A DNA stretch of 64,000 bases from Gerris lacustris (lineage: Eukaryota > Arthropoda > Insecta > Hemiptera > Gerridae): NCBI GenBank assembly GCA_951217055.1, contig OX578278.1, positions 35,235,188 through 35,299,187 of the forward strand, in the 5' to 3' direction. Of this stretch, positions 1 to 10,735 are shown in pieces. The notes under the pieces were generated by a model that was not told where the DNA came from, searched no databases, and saw only the letters and a list, made by a program, of their open reading frames with translations. Position 1 is the stretch's first letter, and each line of letters starts with the position of its first letter. The position numbers and the translations under genes were made by a program.

Positions 1-84
1 TTTTTACTGTCTATATGCAATATAACTACTCCGAAGTATCTAGATCAATCCGTTTCTACAATAATACATTTTTTTTTAAATTTA

Positions 85-104
85 GGGGGGGGGGGGGGGG
101 GGGG
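85..104. repeat. Poly(G) run of 20
   Basis: Similar G or C runs of 12 or more occur near 18106, 22489, 24650, 28267, 37794 and 63899. They stand out in so AT-rich a sequence and several mark repeat edges. Confidence 0.95.
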
Positions 105-298
105 ATTTTGTCTCACAAAATATGCGACGTATAAAAAAATGCTTAAAACCCGTTTTATAATTTTTACAAAGAACAACTATGTTTTTTTCAGATTTAATCA
201 CACACGCACATCAGGGGGACATGAAAAACGCACTTTTCAAGGACAAATGGCGCAAAGATAAATTGGTACAAAATCGAAACCAAATATATATTTGTGTA

Positions 299-720
299 CT
301 AGCTGGATACCCGTGCTTCGCTACGGAGTGTTATTTTAATTTGATAAGTTTATAAACACCATCACAAAACATTTAAATTATTTTACTATGCGAGAATATC
401 TAGATTCTATCCCTCCCACTTATTTCTATCCCCCCTCCTCTTTGATAAGATAATTTGCAAATATCCCAAATTTACCACCCTCCTAAATGAAAATATGGTA
501 AAATTGTACTTAACAACAATTACTGTACTCTTAAAGAGCTTTTCAACGATATGCATCATGAAGGGTTTTCATTACTTTGACCCCGTATTAATTACTTGTA
601 CCCCGTACCCCTGTGTACCAAAATTTAATTCTTCTAGACAATGATTTTCCCCTTGCTTTAAAGGTCAAGTGTGGAAATTTTCATCGAGATCGGACTAAAA
701 CTGTAGATTTGAAAGAACAT
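299..720 (-). mobile_element. Helitron-like 3' end, minus strand
   Basis: On the minus strand the element ends with a hairpin (CCGT...ACGG, 311-326), an 8-base spacer and CTAG, followed by a host T. Known: Helitrons end in a hairpin then CTRR and insert before T. The body shares TTTCCACACTTGACCTTTAA (minus strand) with the copy ending at 53980. The 5' limit is not determined. Confidence 0.5.
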
Positions 721-761
721 ACACACACCCATATACAAACAAATATAAACACATACGTTGA

Positions 762-912
<151 letters not shown>

Positions 913-1309
913 GATGCAGGGCGTCCTCCTCTTTCATTTAACACCCCTCATGACGCATTACTGTTAAAATAAATTTAATGTTCAACCCCATAAACTTCAA
1001 ACCTCTAGTTATCCTCTTTTTGGGGGCTCCCGTATAATATTTGTGTGTGAGTTATTACACATAACATAACTAGAAGGTTTCAAATTTTTACGTTAAGTCT
1101 TTCGGAGATAAGGCTCGTTATACACAGACAGACGCAGACAAGCGCAGGAATTATAAGGGTCCTTGCTTTTGCCTACGAACCCTAAATATAATGAAAAATT
1201 GTTGTAATATAAATGTCTGAACATAAAGGTTAAAAATACTAAGACAAGTCACAACAAATCCAGATTCGGTCTGTTTTTATATTTCGTTTAATGATTCTTT
1301 CTCAGTTTC

Positions 1310-1312
<3 letters not shown>

Positions 1313-1392
<80 letters not shown>
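1313..1392. repeat. (TA)n microsatellite, ~80 bp
   Basis: Uninterrupted dinucleotide repeat. Confidence 0.97.
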
Positions 1393-1400
<8 letters not shown>

Positions 1401-2960
1401 TTAAAATATACCACATAAATATAAAATACAATCGTAAAACTGATTTTTTGACGTGTCAGGTGTTATAAAAATCGTTAATTCTAAGGTGTTAAGAATTATA
1501 TATGAAAAAGGAAACTACTTCAAAAACAACTCCCATTTTTATTATTTTGATTAAATTAGTTGTAAACCTTTTTATTACAATATGCTAAATTTTTAAGAAA
1601 CTAAATTGGCTCGGGTCTTTTCGAACTTTCTGCTGATATAAAGTAAACGAACAAGTTAAAATATTTTGTTTTATTTTTTTACGATATTAGCTATAAAATT
1701 AAAAGGGTTAAAGGACAGATAAAAAGAAAGACCAAGAAGAAACCAATAAAATAAAAAAATTGGATTTAATTAATACTTTTTTTGTGAGGGAGGATCTAAT
1801 CCTTTTTCTTTTGCATGCAGCTCTTAAATTGTGCCGATTAAAAAAAACAAAAGTCGATTTGTTTTTTCCTTACTAAGTAAGTCCTGAGTGATGTAAAGAA
1901 AAAGGAAAGGATAACTTGTAAAGGATGAAAAGGAAGGATTTAAACAGGTTTTTAAGAGGCGGCGGGTGGAACCCGCAGGACCCTGTTCCTCGATGAAGAA
2001 AGGATAATAAAGTTTGGACTGTGAGATAGAGGCAACTAATTGAAAAGAATAAGGGCGAGTTCCAAGTCTCGGTGTGAGTAGAGACGGCAGTCAGAGGTCT
2101 TTGACTCCATATAGTGATTTTTTTTTTTCAACAAATGTTCCGCTTTCAGGCAGGACCTCTTTTCTTGTAAGACTCCTGATGGTAGTTTCTGGTAGCCTTG
2201 TTAAAGTCCTTAAGTCTAAGCTCGAGGATAAAAGGATACGATGATGCGGGCTCCGGGTCGAAACCGACGAGAAAAACCGCAAACCAACGAATTCTACAAA
2301 CTAATCTGGATAAACTTAAACCAAATAATTATCCAGGAATAGGAAACCAGTACCTCCATTATAAGACAAGACGTAATAAGCATTTAAATTGAATTTGTAC
2401 TCAATGAAAGAGAAAACAAATATTAAAACTAAATATGGCACAAAGTAATAAATAATTAATCGTATAGCATAATAGCAAATACAAAAAAAAATCAGATTTA
2501 CAAATGAAACAAATAATTCAAATTTATTAGTATTCTTCAATAAATTATTAGATTGTTTTCCGATTCAAATCTAGCTTTTTCCAAAATTGATTTTTCATTA
2601 AATCATTTAATTTTTGCTTACTCGTATAACCGTGTTCTTGTTTTGCCCAAAGGCAATAAATTAGTAAAGGTGAAATTTACTCAATTATAATTATAATTTA
2701 GGAACATTTAAATTATATGTTTTTACCTTGGGGTAAAAAGATCACAAGATCATCCTGTGAGATTCTAATGTCTATAATTAATCTTTTGGGGACAAAATAG
2801 AAGGCATATATTATATACAAAAAAAAAACTACATTATAATTATTTATTAAAATGAGTATTCCAACAAATCCAGATTTATATATGGTGAAACATGGAAATA
2901 TTTGTTGTATTCAACCCATATTCCATTTAAATAATTAATATAAAAATGCAATTTTTTCAA
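1393..2960. other. No gene seen
   Basis: AT-rich. A less AT-rich stretch at 1940-2290 has short open frames on both strands that match nothing recognised. Confidence 0.5.
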
Positions 2961-2961
2961 A

Positions 2962-3269
2962 ACTGGTCTTATTTTCACTTTTTTTTTTTTTTTTTTTTTT
3001 TGTTTTGTTTCTGTATTCTTCGCCATAGTTGTATCTATGTGCAAAATTTGGGGAAGTTTGAATGACGGTATGTGGTTCAAAATTGGGGTAATAGGTGTGC
3101 GATGAAACTTAAAAAGCAAATAAATTTGACGCCATTTTTTTTTTGGTTTCTGTATTCTTCACCTTAGTTGTATTTATGTGCAACATTTGGGGAAGATTGA
3201 ATGACGATAAGTGGTTCAAAATTGGGGTAATAGGTGTGCGATGAAACTTAAATAGCAAATAAATTTGAC

Positions 3270-3322
<53 letters not shown>

Positions 3323-3458
3323 GTTTCTGTATTCTTCACCATAGTTGTTTCTATGTGCAAAATTTGGGGAAGATTGAATCACGGGAAGCGGTTCAAAATT
3401 GGGGAAACGGAAATGTGCGATGAAACTTACAAAGCAAAGTACATAATATAAGACCTGT
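2962..3458 (-). mobile_element. Element L copy 1: short terminal repeats, three internal tandem units
   Basis: Bounded by ACTGGTCTTAT at 2962 and the inverse ATAAGACCTGT (one change) at 3458. Inside are three tandem units (starting near 3001, 3142 and 3321), each made of a poly(T) run (one about 48 T at 3274-3321) and a conserved stretch of about 120 bp that in minus orientation starts ATGGCGTCAAATTTATTTGC. A second copy lies inverted at 45099-45565. Confidence 0.75.
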
Positions 3459-3838
3459 AAAAAAAACAAAGTAACGAACGATTGTACCTGGCAGAGTTAA
3501 GGCAAAATTAAAAGAAAATCATTATTCGTATATTTAAAGCAAGCGTCTTACTATAAATATGTATTAAATATAAGAAAAAAGTTGATCATGATGAGTTTAT
3601 ATTGAAAGAGTATGTTTGTTAAAGGAGTTTGGATTGAAATAAGACTGTTTTCTACCTACCCGGCCAATTAATTTAAAATATTATGAAATATATCTTTTCC
3701 CTACTCTACAGCTTCTGCTTGTATCAGGGTGAAATTTTACATGATAATATTTTATTTATTTACAAAACAAAATGACATTTTTGACATCTACAACAAAAAT
3801 AATCAAAACAAGTCAAGTAACAGGCTTCCTTAATAACA

Positions 3839-3995
3839 CTTTTTCCCGTCTTTTAAAGCTAACGTTTACACGAGCGTTGCGCGTGAACGCATGGGCGGAT
3901 AACGTTTTCCGACGAACTCAGCCTGGGGATTGGTAAAATGAACATGTGTACCAAATTTCATCTAACTCGGTGAGCTTTTACGTGCAGCAAAACAA
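3839..3995 (+). repeat. Family B repeat, 3' fragment
   Basis: Carries the marker ACGAGCGTTGCGCGTGAACG, then GGGCGGATAACG and a TACCAAATTTCATCTAACTC block shared with copies at 23880-24421 and 50600-51075. Confidence 0.6.
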
Positions 3996-4029
3996 AATTT
4001 TGATGTTTTTTTGACAAAATGGCGCTGAA

Positions 4030-4345
4030 AATTAAACACTATCCACAAGTGTTACATATTTTTGTAATCTCCTCTTCAATACCTTTCATTTGATACCCCA
4101 CTCAAAATTTAAAAAAAATATTTTTGAAGTGAATTATCCGCCATTTTGAATTTGAGCACATGATAATTTTGAGTTCACTATATTTTTCCTGTGTGCGCGT
4201 CAAAACGATTTTTAATAGTGGAAAGTTTCATGATTTTATCTTATTTGATTCAAAAGTTATTGGAACCATACAGAATGAGACAGACACAGGAATCTAACTG
4301 TAAGGGTTTCTTTTTTTGGTTTTACCAAGGAAACCCTAAAAATGA
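4030..4345 (-). repeat. Family C MITE-like repeat
   Basis: Inverse of most of the copy at 28440-28800: GTGTTACATATTTTTGTAAT, GATACCCCACTC, TTTTTCCTGTGTGCGCGTCA, TGAGACAGACACAGGAATC and a closing hairpin AGGGTTTC...GAAACCCT. Confidence 0.65.
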
Positions 4346-4449
4346 AAACATGTACTCCTGTTTTTTGAATGTCTTAGTTAATTATTTTACTTCTTAGTTC
4401 TTTAAAAAAAATGTATATATAGTATACTTTTTTTTTCTATTTCATTTAA

Positions 4450-4586
4450 AGACCTAATGAAAGTGCTTTATTATTTACACTTTACTTCAAATTAAAATTA
4501 GGCATACAATTAAAATTAGGGGGGCGATAGGTGTTAGACAACCTCTAGAAAGGGGAGATGAGCCACAAAAGGTTGGGAACCACTGC
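4450..4586. mobile_element. hAT-like MITE right end
   Basis: Ends AAAGGTTGGGAACCACTG; this inverse of CAGTGGTTCCCAACC is a common terminus of non-autonomous hAT elements in animals. The matching left end was not found, so the left limit is a guess. Confidence 0.35.
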
Positions 4587-4589
4587 TGT

Positions 4590-4992
4590 AGATAATTCCA
4601 AAAAGAAGAACATCTAACATATGAACGAATTTATTTCATGCCATTTTAAATTCATCATACATATAGCAAATGACTAAATTATTGTGATAAATATATCTAT
4701 TTATTTATTTATATTAATTTACAAACCAGCGTAATTGGGTCTCATTAATGCATTCTATTCATACCATGCAATTTACAATTTGAATTAACACTTTTTTAAA
4801 ATTTGAAACTTTAGAATAACCATATCAACATAAAATTAACTTAATTAAATAGTTATGTATATATAAAATATAATCCACTAATGAATTAAAATATTTTCCT
4901 TCATTTATAAAAAAAAGATTCATTAATGAATAAAAACATAGTCATTCATATCGTATACATCCTTAATTACCATTAAATAACACACACACACA

Positions 4993-5047
<55 letters not shown>

Positions 5048-6009
5048 ATATATTATATATATATATATATATATTAAGTGCGTGTGTGGGTTTTAAATTT
5101 ATTTAAAACGTAAGCTTTTTAATTAATAAAAATAACAGAAAAATTCAAGATTTTTTAAAATTAAAAATAGTATAATTAAAGGACTAGAGGCGAATTAGGT
5201 AGTTCACTCAATTATCATTGCAACAGAAAAATACCGAATAAGTAATGAAGAAAATATGAAGTTTTTTTTTTTTTTTTTTTAAAAGTTTATTGGAAGAAGC
5301 GGTAAGGAAACAGGATGATTCCCACGGACAAAAGTCTTGGCTAACTTCAAGGTTAGAGCGTAATACTAAAAATATTTTTACCCGTTTTTTTTCCTCTCAG
5401 ATTTTTAATTTTTTTTTTTTTTTACTTAGTTACAGCTCATGTGTTTCGTCTTTAATACTGATATCCAGTTAATAATATAATTAATAAAAAAATAGTTATA
5501 TTCTCGTCTCGAAAACGTGAAAAACGAAATATACCATTAATGTTTTCATTTTACCACTAATTAGAAGTAGCCCAATATATTCATTTTGCGTCCTTAACTG
5601 TTAATTAGCAACATCAAAAAATAAATTTAATAATGGAACTGGATTGGCTTATTGGAGAGTAGCAAATGTTTAAAAAGGTGATTATTATATTTTTAGATCG
5701 GTTATTATTGAGGATAATTGGATATTTCATATAATATTTGATATATTTTTAACGATTTTCAAAAAAGGGTAAAATAAATAACAGAATAAATTATCATTTC
5801 CATGTTGAAGCAAATATGAGGAAAAAATTCTTAAAAATATAAATGTAATAGGTACATCATTAATTTGCAGTTAAAAAAATCTGTCTGTTAATTAACATTC
5901 TCATATGCAAGTCCATAATTACTTGGTTCAGTGTTTTCTCTTTGTTAGTTGTTTTGGGTAATCGAAATTTAGTTTAATTGTTATTAAACATTTCATAAAA
6001 ATTTATCAT
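4590..6009. other. No gene seen
   Basis: Very AT-rich, with a compound microsatellite at 4980 and a poly(T) at 5263-5280. The 60-codon frame at 5290 is not recognised. Confidence 0.5.
4980..5075. repeat. (CA)n-(TA)n compound microsatellite
   Basis: Seven CA units, then TA units with two short interruptions near 5041-5055. Confidence 0.95.
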
Positions 6010-6345
6010 AAAAATAATTCCTCCCTGGCGGGGAATCGAAACCTACCTTCTGCAATTATAGCAATTTTCTCAGGAAATAGATTTTCTCTGCGGGAAAACT
6101 ACTTGTATGATTAGATTCACAACTTTAATAAAGGTTTTATAAAAATTTAAGAAACTGCTTTCGAAAAATGTTTATTTTCATTTCTTTCAGAGTTTTGGGG
6201 TAGCGCTCCCAAATGTAGAGCTTAATTCATATCTTGATTTCGCCAAGGGGTATTATTTTTCTGCACATGTGTGCCAAATTTCATCGAAATCAGCCTAGTA
6301 GTTTAGGCTTCTCGCGTCTGCACAGACAACAGACTGACAGACATG
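6010..6345 (-). repeat. Family A repeat, partial minus-strand copy
   Basis: Read on the minus strand: GTCTGCACAGACG near 6335, then TTTCGATGAAATTTGGCACA, a GGGAGCGCTACCCC block and a B-box-like GTTTCGATTCCCC near 6040. Confidence 0.6.
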
Positions 6346-7785
6346 TTTTATTATAAAACACTTGTTATGCAGGGGGTTTTAAAACGTGAAAACCTCAAAC
6401 GAATTTTCGAGAGCTATCAAAATACCCGTATGTGTACTACGTATGTGAGGTAAAAATGAATAAAAGTGCTAATATAATAATCATTACTCAATATTCTATC
6501 TTAATGATTAATCTGATAATTAATTACTTAATCAAATAAGTTTAATTACCATATCATATAAATCTCATGTAATTATCGGAGCAATTTTCAACCAATTGAT
6601 AGAAATTGTTGAAGCAATTAGCAAACTATAAAGTTTCCTTTGCAATAAGATATATTCGTAGTTTAATAATCTGGGAACACTACAATAATTGAATGTAATA
6701 ACCATTATTACTGTAACATAAATATATGCATATTCCAATGGGTTGAATTTAAAATTAATGGAGCGGTTTTCACATTTGACAGAAGATAGAAAAAACTCAA
6801 AATTTTCATACCATCACAATACTTTTTCTCTCTACACTGCATATATGGGAAAGGCGATTTAATAGGCGGATTTGTTAAAAAATAAGAACACATGTTTAAA
6901 CTACAATCATTAATATTATTATTACTAACCATCTACTTGGTTAATCATTGATTTATTCAAAATATATACATTCAAAAATTGTTAACAAAAAAAAAAAAAG
7001 GTTAATATTTACATCTATAAATCCTTTTATAAAATCAGACAAGAGGAAAGAAAAAATGCACTTTTTACGTTATTCGTTTTCATTTTTTGTTCTCTCCAAT
7101 AAAACCAAAAAACACACACGTGGGGGGAGGGAAACCAGGCAATTCACAGGTTATTATCGGGGTGAAGTCCACAGCTAGCTAGTGTAAAGGGGAGAGCGAT
7201 AGCGAAGAATTGCGGCCGTAACACGTAACATACTTACACTAACACCTACCCGCAATTCGCTCGATAACAATTGCTACCCCGAACACAAAAACTAACACAT
7301 ACAAAAAAACCCAATGGAAAGATTTTTTAAAACGGTGTAACAATCATAATTCATTTTGACGTATTGTTTCCAGAAATAGGAAAAAAAATCAACTCACATA
7401 GCACCGGCTCTCGCGTATCCTATAGCTATTCGAGCATCCCCTTTTCTACAGTGGCCCCTTGTGTGCTGAGAATATATATATACATTTTACATGGATTTTA
7501 AACCCGTTAATCACTGAGATATCTAAAAAAAAAAAGGTACAAGAATTAGCGATGTATTTTTTTTTTCTCCCCGTGTAGATACAAACGTGTTACAATAGGA
7601 GAAGTATTTTGTTATTGAATATGCCGCTGTTAAAAATAGGGCATAGAAAGAGAGTATGGAAATTCGAATTAACTACTAAACAAAACTGAGAGTCGTAACT
7701 ATGGCATATTGTTTTTAATGATTATAAGGTTTTCGTAAATTATCAATACTTCACGATCAAAGCCTTTTAATGGCGGGAATAGTAC
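6346..7785. other. No gene seen
   Basis: AT-rich. Near 7160 a CACAGCTAGCTAGT end resembles a Helitron-like terminus but lacks a clear hairpin. Confidence 0.45.
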
Positions 7786-7910
7786 ATTACGCGTCGAGTG
7801 CGGAAAGTAGCATTTTGCATGCGAGTGTGGAGTTTGCACCCGAGCGATAGCGAGGGTGGTAAAACCACACGAGCAATGCAAAATGCCGTTTTCGCACGAG
7901 TTGCGTACCG
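7786..7910. repeat. Palindromic short element (foldback)
   Basis: Two arms of about 42 bases (roughly 7790-7831 and 7864-7906), GC-richer than their surroundings, are imperfect inverted copies around GCATTTTGCAT and GAGTGTGG. The central stretch includes a CGAGCGATAGCGAG motif seen in many arthropod repeats. Likely a small MITE in the intron of the candidate gene to its right. Confidence 0.55.
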
Positions 7911-7958
7911 TACTTTATCTACGATTGTTAGATTTAAATAATAAATACAGAAACAAAT

Positions 7959-8096
7959 AAACTTGCTGTATATAAGTTCGTATCTCTCTCTTGATAAAGA
8001 TGGCATTAATTCATTAGTTGTATTTTTTGCCGAATTAATTATTTCTGGAGGATTATTATTCTCCACATTTTCGTCAAAGTCACTTGATTCACTCAT
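7959..8096 (-). CDS. Candidate first exon of an unidentified host gene (46 codons)
   Basis: The minus strand reads from an ATG at 8096 into an acidic, Ser/Asn-rich leader, then a Ser-Arg-Glu-Arg-Tyr-Glu-Leu-Ile-Tyr-Ser-Lys-Phe segment near residues 35-46. From memory of the family, this resembles the start of arthropod proteins with a tyrosine-recombinase-like N-terminal domain (a charged leader, then Arg-Tyr-x-x-x-Tyr-x-x-Phe). The frame stays open to 7767, but beyond about 7910 it runs into a palindromic repeat, so the true exon probably ends near 7960. A weak GTTTAT donor lies there and would split the Lys codon. No second exon was found. A perfect NRF1-type motif lies about 125 bases upstream. 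Known: the family pattern. Inferred: that this is expressed. Confidence 0.4.
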
Positions 8097-8220
8097 TGTT
8101 TTTCACTAAAAAATCGATATAAACAGTTACTTTAATAAAAGAACACTAAATTATTTTTGTTAAATGTAAACAAACTCACTAATCGGGCGTAAAGCTGAAG
8201 AATCATTCAGAACTATGAGA

Positions 8221-8232
8221 CGCGCATGCGCA
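8221..8232. promoter_or_regulatory. NRF1-type palindromic motif
   Basis: CGCGCATGCGCA is an exact match to the NRF1 consensus (YGCGCAYGCGCR), which is bound in insects by the Ewg family. CpG-rich sequence is rare in this AT-rich window. It lies upstream of the candidate exon at 7959-8096 (minus), as expected for a promoter element. Confidence 0.45.
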
Positions 8233-8351
8233 ATGAATACAAGTACGTAAATAATCACTTTCTACGCATCTAAACAAAGATATAATGATTATATTTCGTA
8301 TCAATCGTAGATAAAAGCATTTTTATAAATCACAAATATAGGAATTGAGTT

Positions 8352-8624
8352 ATTCAATTTTTAAGTTTTTGGTAGTTTTCATACTACGGAAAGTTTAATT
8401 TTAATTTAAATCAAATTATAATTATCATTAACTACGGGAAACAGACAGTGCACGCATACACTCCTGTGCCGGGATTTGAACCACGGGCCTCTATATTCAA
8501 ATCCCGGCACAGGAGTGTATTTTTCACTGTCTGTTTCCCGTAGTTAATAATAATTATAATTTGATTTAAATTAAAATTTAACTTTCCGTAGTATGAAAAC
8601 TACCAAAAACTTAAAAATTGAATT
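8352..8624. repeat. Near-perfect inverted duplication of a tRNA-derived SINE 3' half
   Basis: The left arm 8352-8480 and right arm 8496-8624 are inverse copies with few differences around a 15-base loop (8481-8495). Each arm carries the tRNA B-box region (TTCAAATCCCGGCACAGGAG on the right arm), then CACTGTCTGTTTCCCGTAG and an AT-rich tail. A same-orientation relative follows at 8791. Confidence 0.88.
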
Positions 8625-8790
8625 TCGAATTGATTGTACAAGGTACAGGTACTAATTGAGTACTTTATAATTATAAGCGTTAATTCTTGGTTTAGTTCTA
8701 ATGTCATAAAATTTGACTGTCTAAATGTATATGAATATTGAAAGCTTGGATTCGGGACTAGTTATCGATTACGGTAGTGAAAAATCATTC

Positions 8791-8930
8791 TCCTGCGTAG
8801 CTTAGATGGAAGAGCGCTATACTGGAAATATAGAGGCCCGTGGTTCAAATCCCGGCACAGGAGTGTATTTTTCACTGTCTGTTTCCCGTAGTTAATAATA
8901 ATTATAATTTGATTTAAATTAGAATAGAGT
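8791..8930 (+). mobile_element. tRNA-derived SINE copy with intact tRNA-like head
   Basis: Positions 8791-8862 (72 nt) fold as a tRNA: acceptor TCCTGCG/CACAGGA (6 of 7 pairs), D stem GCTT/GAGC, perfect anticodon stem CTATA/TATAG with a 7-base loop whose central triplet is GGA, and a B box GGTTCAAATCC. The T stem pairs poorly (3 of 5), and a serine tRNA would need a long variable arm, so it is not a functional tRNA. The tail CACTGTCTGTTTCCCGTAG and beyond is shared with the inverted pair at 8352-8624. A-box and B-box spacing would allow RNA polymerase III transcription. Confidence 0.7.
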
Positions 8931-8963
8931 TATGAAAATACAGATTTTTTTTGGAGATAGTTG

Positions 8964-9672
8964 CTTTTTACTTTCTCATATAAAGAGAAAGTATTGTAAT
9001 GACGCAAAAATTCGATTTTGAGAGTTTGAAGGATTTACACGTTTTGAAGTCCCCTGAGTCCAAAAAAGTGATTTTTTTTAAAAATGTCTGTCATCTGTGC
9101 AGACGCCTGGAGCCTAAACTACTGGGCTGATTTTGACGAAATTTGGCATACATGTTCAGAAAAATCATACCCCGAGGCGAAATCGAGAAATTAATTTTAT
9201 CTCCAAATTTTGGGGCGCTTCCCCCCCAAAAACTTTGAAAAAACGTAAAAAAAAAAATATTTCTCGAAAACAATTCCGACGATTTTGATTAAAAAATTTC
9301 AAAATGTAGTCCATTTAAATACGAATCTAACGATATAAACCTTTTTCCCGGGAAAAATCTAGTTCCTGAGAAAATAGTTTAAAACGCGGACGGAGAGAGC
9401 CCGGGTTCGATTCCCCGCCCAGGAGAGGTTATTTTTATGATACATTTTGATGAAATGTTCAATAATAATTGAAGCGAGCTTGAATGTAGCAAGCTTGCTA
9501 CATTCAACGAAATATACTCCGTGTCTTTGTGTCTGAAACGTACGACGATATGAGTAAAAGTAGTCTGATTTTGATGAAATTTGGTACACATGTTAAATGG
9601 AAAACACTGGGGTAATTAATTATGAACTCGTATAAGAGAAAGTTTGTATGAGTTGTCTCGGACCGATTTTTT
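8964..9672 (+). repeat. Family A repeat, copy 1 (with tRNA-like segment)
   Basis: Starts with a perfect hairpin (TACTTTCTC...GAGAAAGTA), followed by GAGGTCCCCTGAGTCC-type, GGGCTGATTTTGACGAAATT and GTTTTCCCGG-type blocks, and ends at CTCGGACCGATTTTT. A tRNA-like segment lies at 9364-9424: TCCTGAG/CCCAGGA ends (6 of 7 pairs) and B box GGTTCGATTCC at 9404-9414. A truncated family B piece (9465-9600) is inserted near the end. Best-preserved relatives: 12787-13386 and 52056-52588. Confidence 0.75.
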
Positions 9673-10164
9673 ATTAAAAATAAAGGCATTTAATAACCTT
9701 AAATATATTAGCGTTTCTTGCCAGTAGTTTCTACTAATAAAATTAAAGAAATAATTAAAAATACATAAAAATTTATCGACGTACAGGTACCATCTGGCTA
9801 TTAATAAATAAAAATGTCTATTGACCAATTGTAATAATGTGGAATCACCTTTCACTTTCCAGAGGTTTAAACTCTTTTCTTCTTCTATAATCGGTACTGA
9901 TTATAGAATTTTTTTGTTTTAATTATTTTAAAAACAACATTTTTGAACTTACATCGAAGGAAAAAAGTGGAAACTAAAACTGCTAGTTATTTGAAATTCG
10001 GTGCAAGATTACAGGTTGTGTCTATTAGATCTTGCGGAATATAAGTTTCTATTTAAAAAGTATTTGTTATAACATCAATTTGCAGACGGCAGAGAGTCAT
10101 AAATATCTCTGGTTCTTTCTTCTTTATCTCACACACGTAGTACATATTATGGAGAGAGAAAGAA

Positions 10165-10735
10165 TTGTTAGAGCGCCAAAAATCGATGGATTTATAGGCT
10201 TTGAGGTCCCCTGAATCCAAAAAAAGTTGCTGTTTTTTTAAATGTCTGTCTGCCGTCTCTGTAAACGTGTGGCACTTAAACTGCTTGGCCGACTTCGATT
10301 AAATTTGGCATACATATTCAGAAATATCATATCTCGAGGAGTAATTGATAAAATTAAATTTTTAGCTTTAAACTTGGGGGCTCCAATTTCCAAAAAATAA
10401 TTGAAAGAAAGTAAGAAAAATATTTGGTGATAACACAGTTCCGGGGATTTTGATGTAAAAGGTAGTCTTCCCATGAAATATCTAAAAGGATATAATATAT
10501 AAATAGTTTTCCGGAAAAAATCAAGTTCCAGAGAAAATAGCTATAAACACGCAAGGGTGAGATACTGGGTTCGATTCCCCGGCTGAGCGGAGTTAGTTTT
10601 ACTAGTTGTTTCGAGTTTTCGCATGGTTACATAATTAAATGTAAAAACGAAAACTCAAAACTACTAATAAATTAGGAACACTCGACCAAGTATTGTGTAT
10701 TCGATTACGAGAAAGAACGAGTTATTGCGGATAGA
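10165..10735 (+). repeat. Family A repeat, partial copy 4
   Basis: Lacks the terminal hairpin but has TTTGAGGTCCCCTGAATCC, the TTGGCATACATATTCAG block and a canonical B box GGTTCGATTCCCC near 10569. The end is diverged. Confidence 0.6.

Noticed and set aside
2847..3469. Lys-rich open frames with conserved short segments (also 45053-45518)
   Set aside because: They follow element L's tandem units and poly(A) runs; the frame changes with homopolymer length.
8791..8862. A functional serine tRNA gene
   Set aside because: The T stem pairs only 3 of 5, there is no long variable arm, and its tail is shared with a repeat.
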